Part shown: positions 6,152 to 6,261 of the stretch, one piece after another | How positions within the stretch are numbered: the stretch's first letter is position 1 | Layout: each line of letters starts with the position of its first letter | Assembly: GCA_964649815.1 (NCBI GenBank) | Contig: CAZYQC010000107.1 | Location: 1 to 6,261 of the forward strand | DNA from: G013214665 sp964649815 | GTDB lineage: Bacteria; Pseudomonadota; Alphaproteobacteria; Rhodobacterales; Rhodobacteraceae | DNA length: 6,261 nucleotides | Reading direction: 5' to 3' | Program-made: the position numbers and the translations under genes | The notes under the pieces: generated by a model | Seen by the model: the letters and a program-made list of their open reading frames with translations, nothing else | Databases searched by the model: none | Told to the model about the DNA's origin: nothing

Positions 6152-6197
6152 CTGGGGGTCAAGTGGTCGCAGGTTCAAATCCTGCCGTCCCGACCAA
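6152..6197 (+). repeat. Right-hand tRNA-Pro 3'-end duplicate (att-like site)
   Basis: Bases 6157-6197 are identical to 1-41. Five further bases upstream complete a seven-base anticodon loop CTGGGGG (6152-6158), so the tRNA identity probably begins at the anticodon loop. The left copy is cut there by the window edge and cannot confirm it. The sequence before 6152 would have to be CTTGA to pair with TCAAG and is not, and no acceptor 5' strand lies at the correct distance. This is therefore a 3' fragment left by site-specific integration and not a functional tRNA. Confidence 0.85.
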
Positions 6198-6213
6198 CCT
6201 ATAATTGGTGCTT

Positions 6214-6261
6214 ACCGGAAACATGGGTAACACTTTATACCGAACACATAGGTTACAGTTT
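6214..6261. mobile_element. Possible insertion-sequence end with two 23-bp repeats (partial)
   Basis: Bases 6214-6236 and 6239-6261 match in 18 of 23 positions with a 25-base period; the shared core is ACATnGGTnACA. Tandem motifs of this kind occur at the ends of some insertion sequences. I associate this one with IS481-like elements in gammaproteobacteria, but only from memory. No transposase is inside the window, so this is a tentative call. Confidence 0.35.

Larger units (their letters stand above)
42..6197. mobile_element. Putative 6.16-kb island unit bounded by tRNA-Pro 3'-end repeats
   Basis: Two identical 41-bp stretches (1-41 and 6157-6197) made of the 3' end of a tRNA gene flank the region in the same orientation. 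Tyrosine-recombinase islands and prophages typically leave this footprint. The contents fit accessory DNA: a TetR-controlled operon, a decayed hydrolase, a short gene remnant, and related sequence motifs near both ends. No integrase, excisionase or transposase coding region is visible between the repeats. The unit is therefore either non-autonomous, a deletion derivative, or one module of a longer array whose integrase lies outside the window. The boundaries are seen in the sequence; mobility is inferred. Confidence 0.6.

Overview
The window is most likely one unit of a genomic island in a gammaproteobacterium. Three things suggest this: a CCA-encoding tRNA 3' half that fits tRNA-Pro(GGG), a YheT-type hydrolase, and a sulfatase of a style I associate with marine gammaproteobacteria. 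The species cannot be told. Bases 1-41 and 6157-6197 are identical and are the 3' part of a tRNA gene (T-arm, acceptor strand, CCA). The right copy has no matching 5' half, so it is an att-like duplicate and not a working tRNA. About 6.16 kb lies between the copies and holds no recognisable integrase, so the unit looks non-autonomous or is one module of a larger array. Bases 6214-6261 hold two imperfect 23-bp repeats that resemble an insertion-sequence end.

Left part (42-1334): a hairpin after the tRNA, an 11-bp inverted repeat, a short gene remnant (236-340), and a decayed yheT-like alpha/beta hydrolase (327-1334). The hydrolase has an in-frame TAA at codon 240, and the expected catalytic His is Tyr.

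Centre (1335-5444): a TetR-family regulator on the minus strand (1335-1955) is divergent from a probable three-gene operon on the plus strand. A perfect 12-bp palindrome (1982-1993) lies between the divergent genes, inside the candidate operon promoter. The first operon gene (2047-3150) is the main discovery. It is a peroxiredoxin-like protein read in one frame through a TGA at 2407-2409, which sits exactly where the first Cys of a redoxin CxxC motif belongs (UPPC). A hairpin with a G-containing apical loop follows at the spacing expected of a bacterial SECIS. A conventional gene caller would split it into two unrelated hypothetical proteins. Next come a type I sulfatase with all key residues (3191-4801, TTG start) and a membrane protein with a DUF1330-like domain (4815-5444).

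Right part (5445-6197): a second, soluble DUF1330-family protein with its own candidate promoter (5573-5977), then non-coding sequence with subterminal repeats shared with the left end, then the tRNA-derived repeat.

Working model (inference): the TetR protein controls an operon encoding a cytoplasm-facing, membrane-anchored selenocysteine redoxin, an exported sulfatase and a membrane-anchored DUF1330 protein, carried on a tRNA-Pro-associated island. Selenocysteine and formylglycine production would depend on host genes outside the window.
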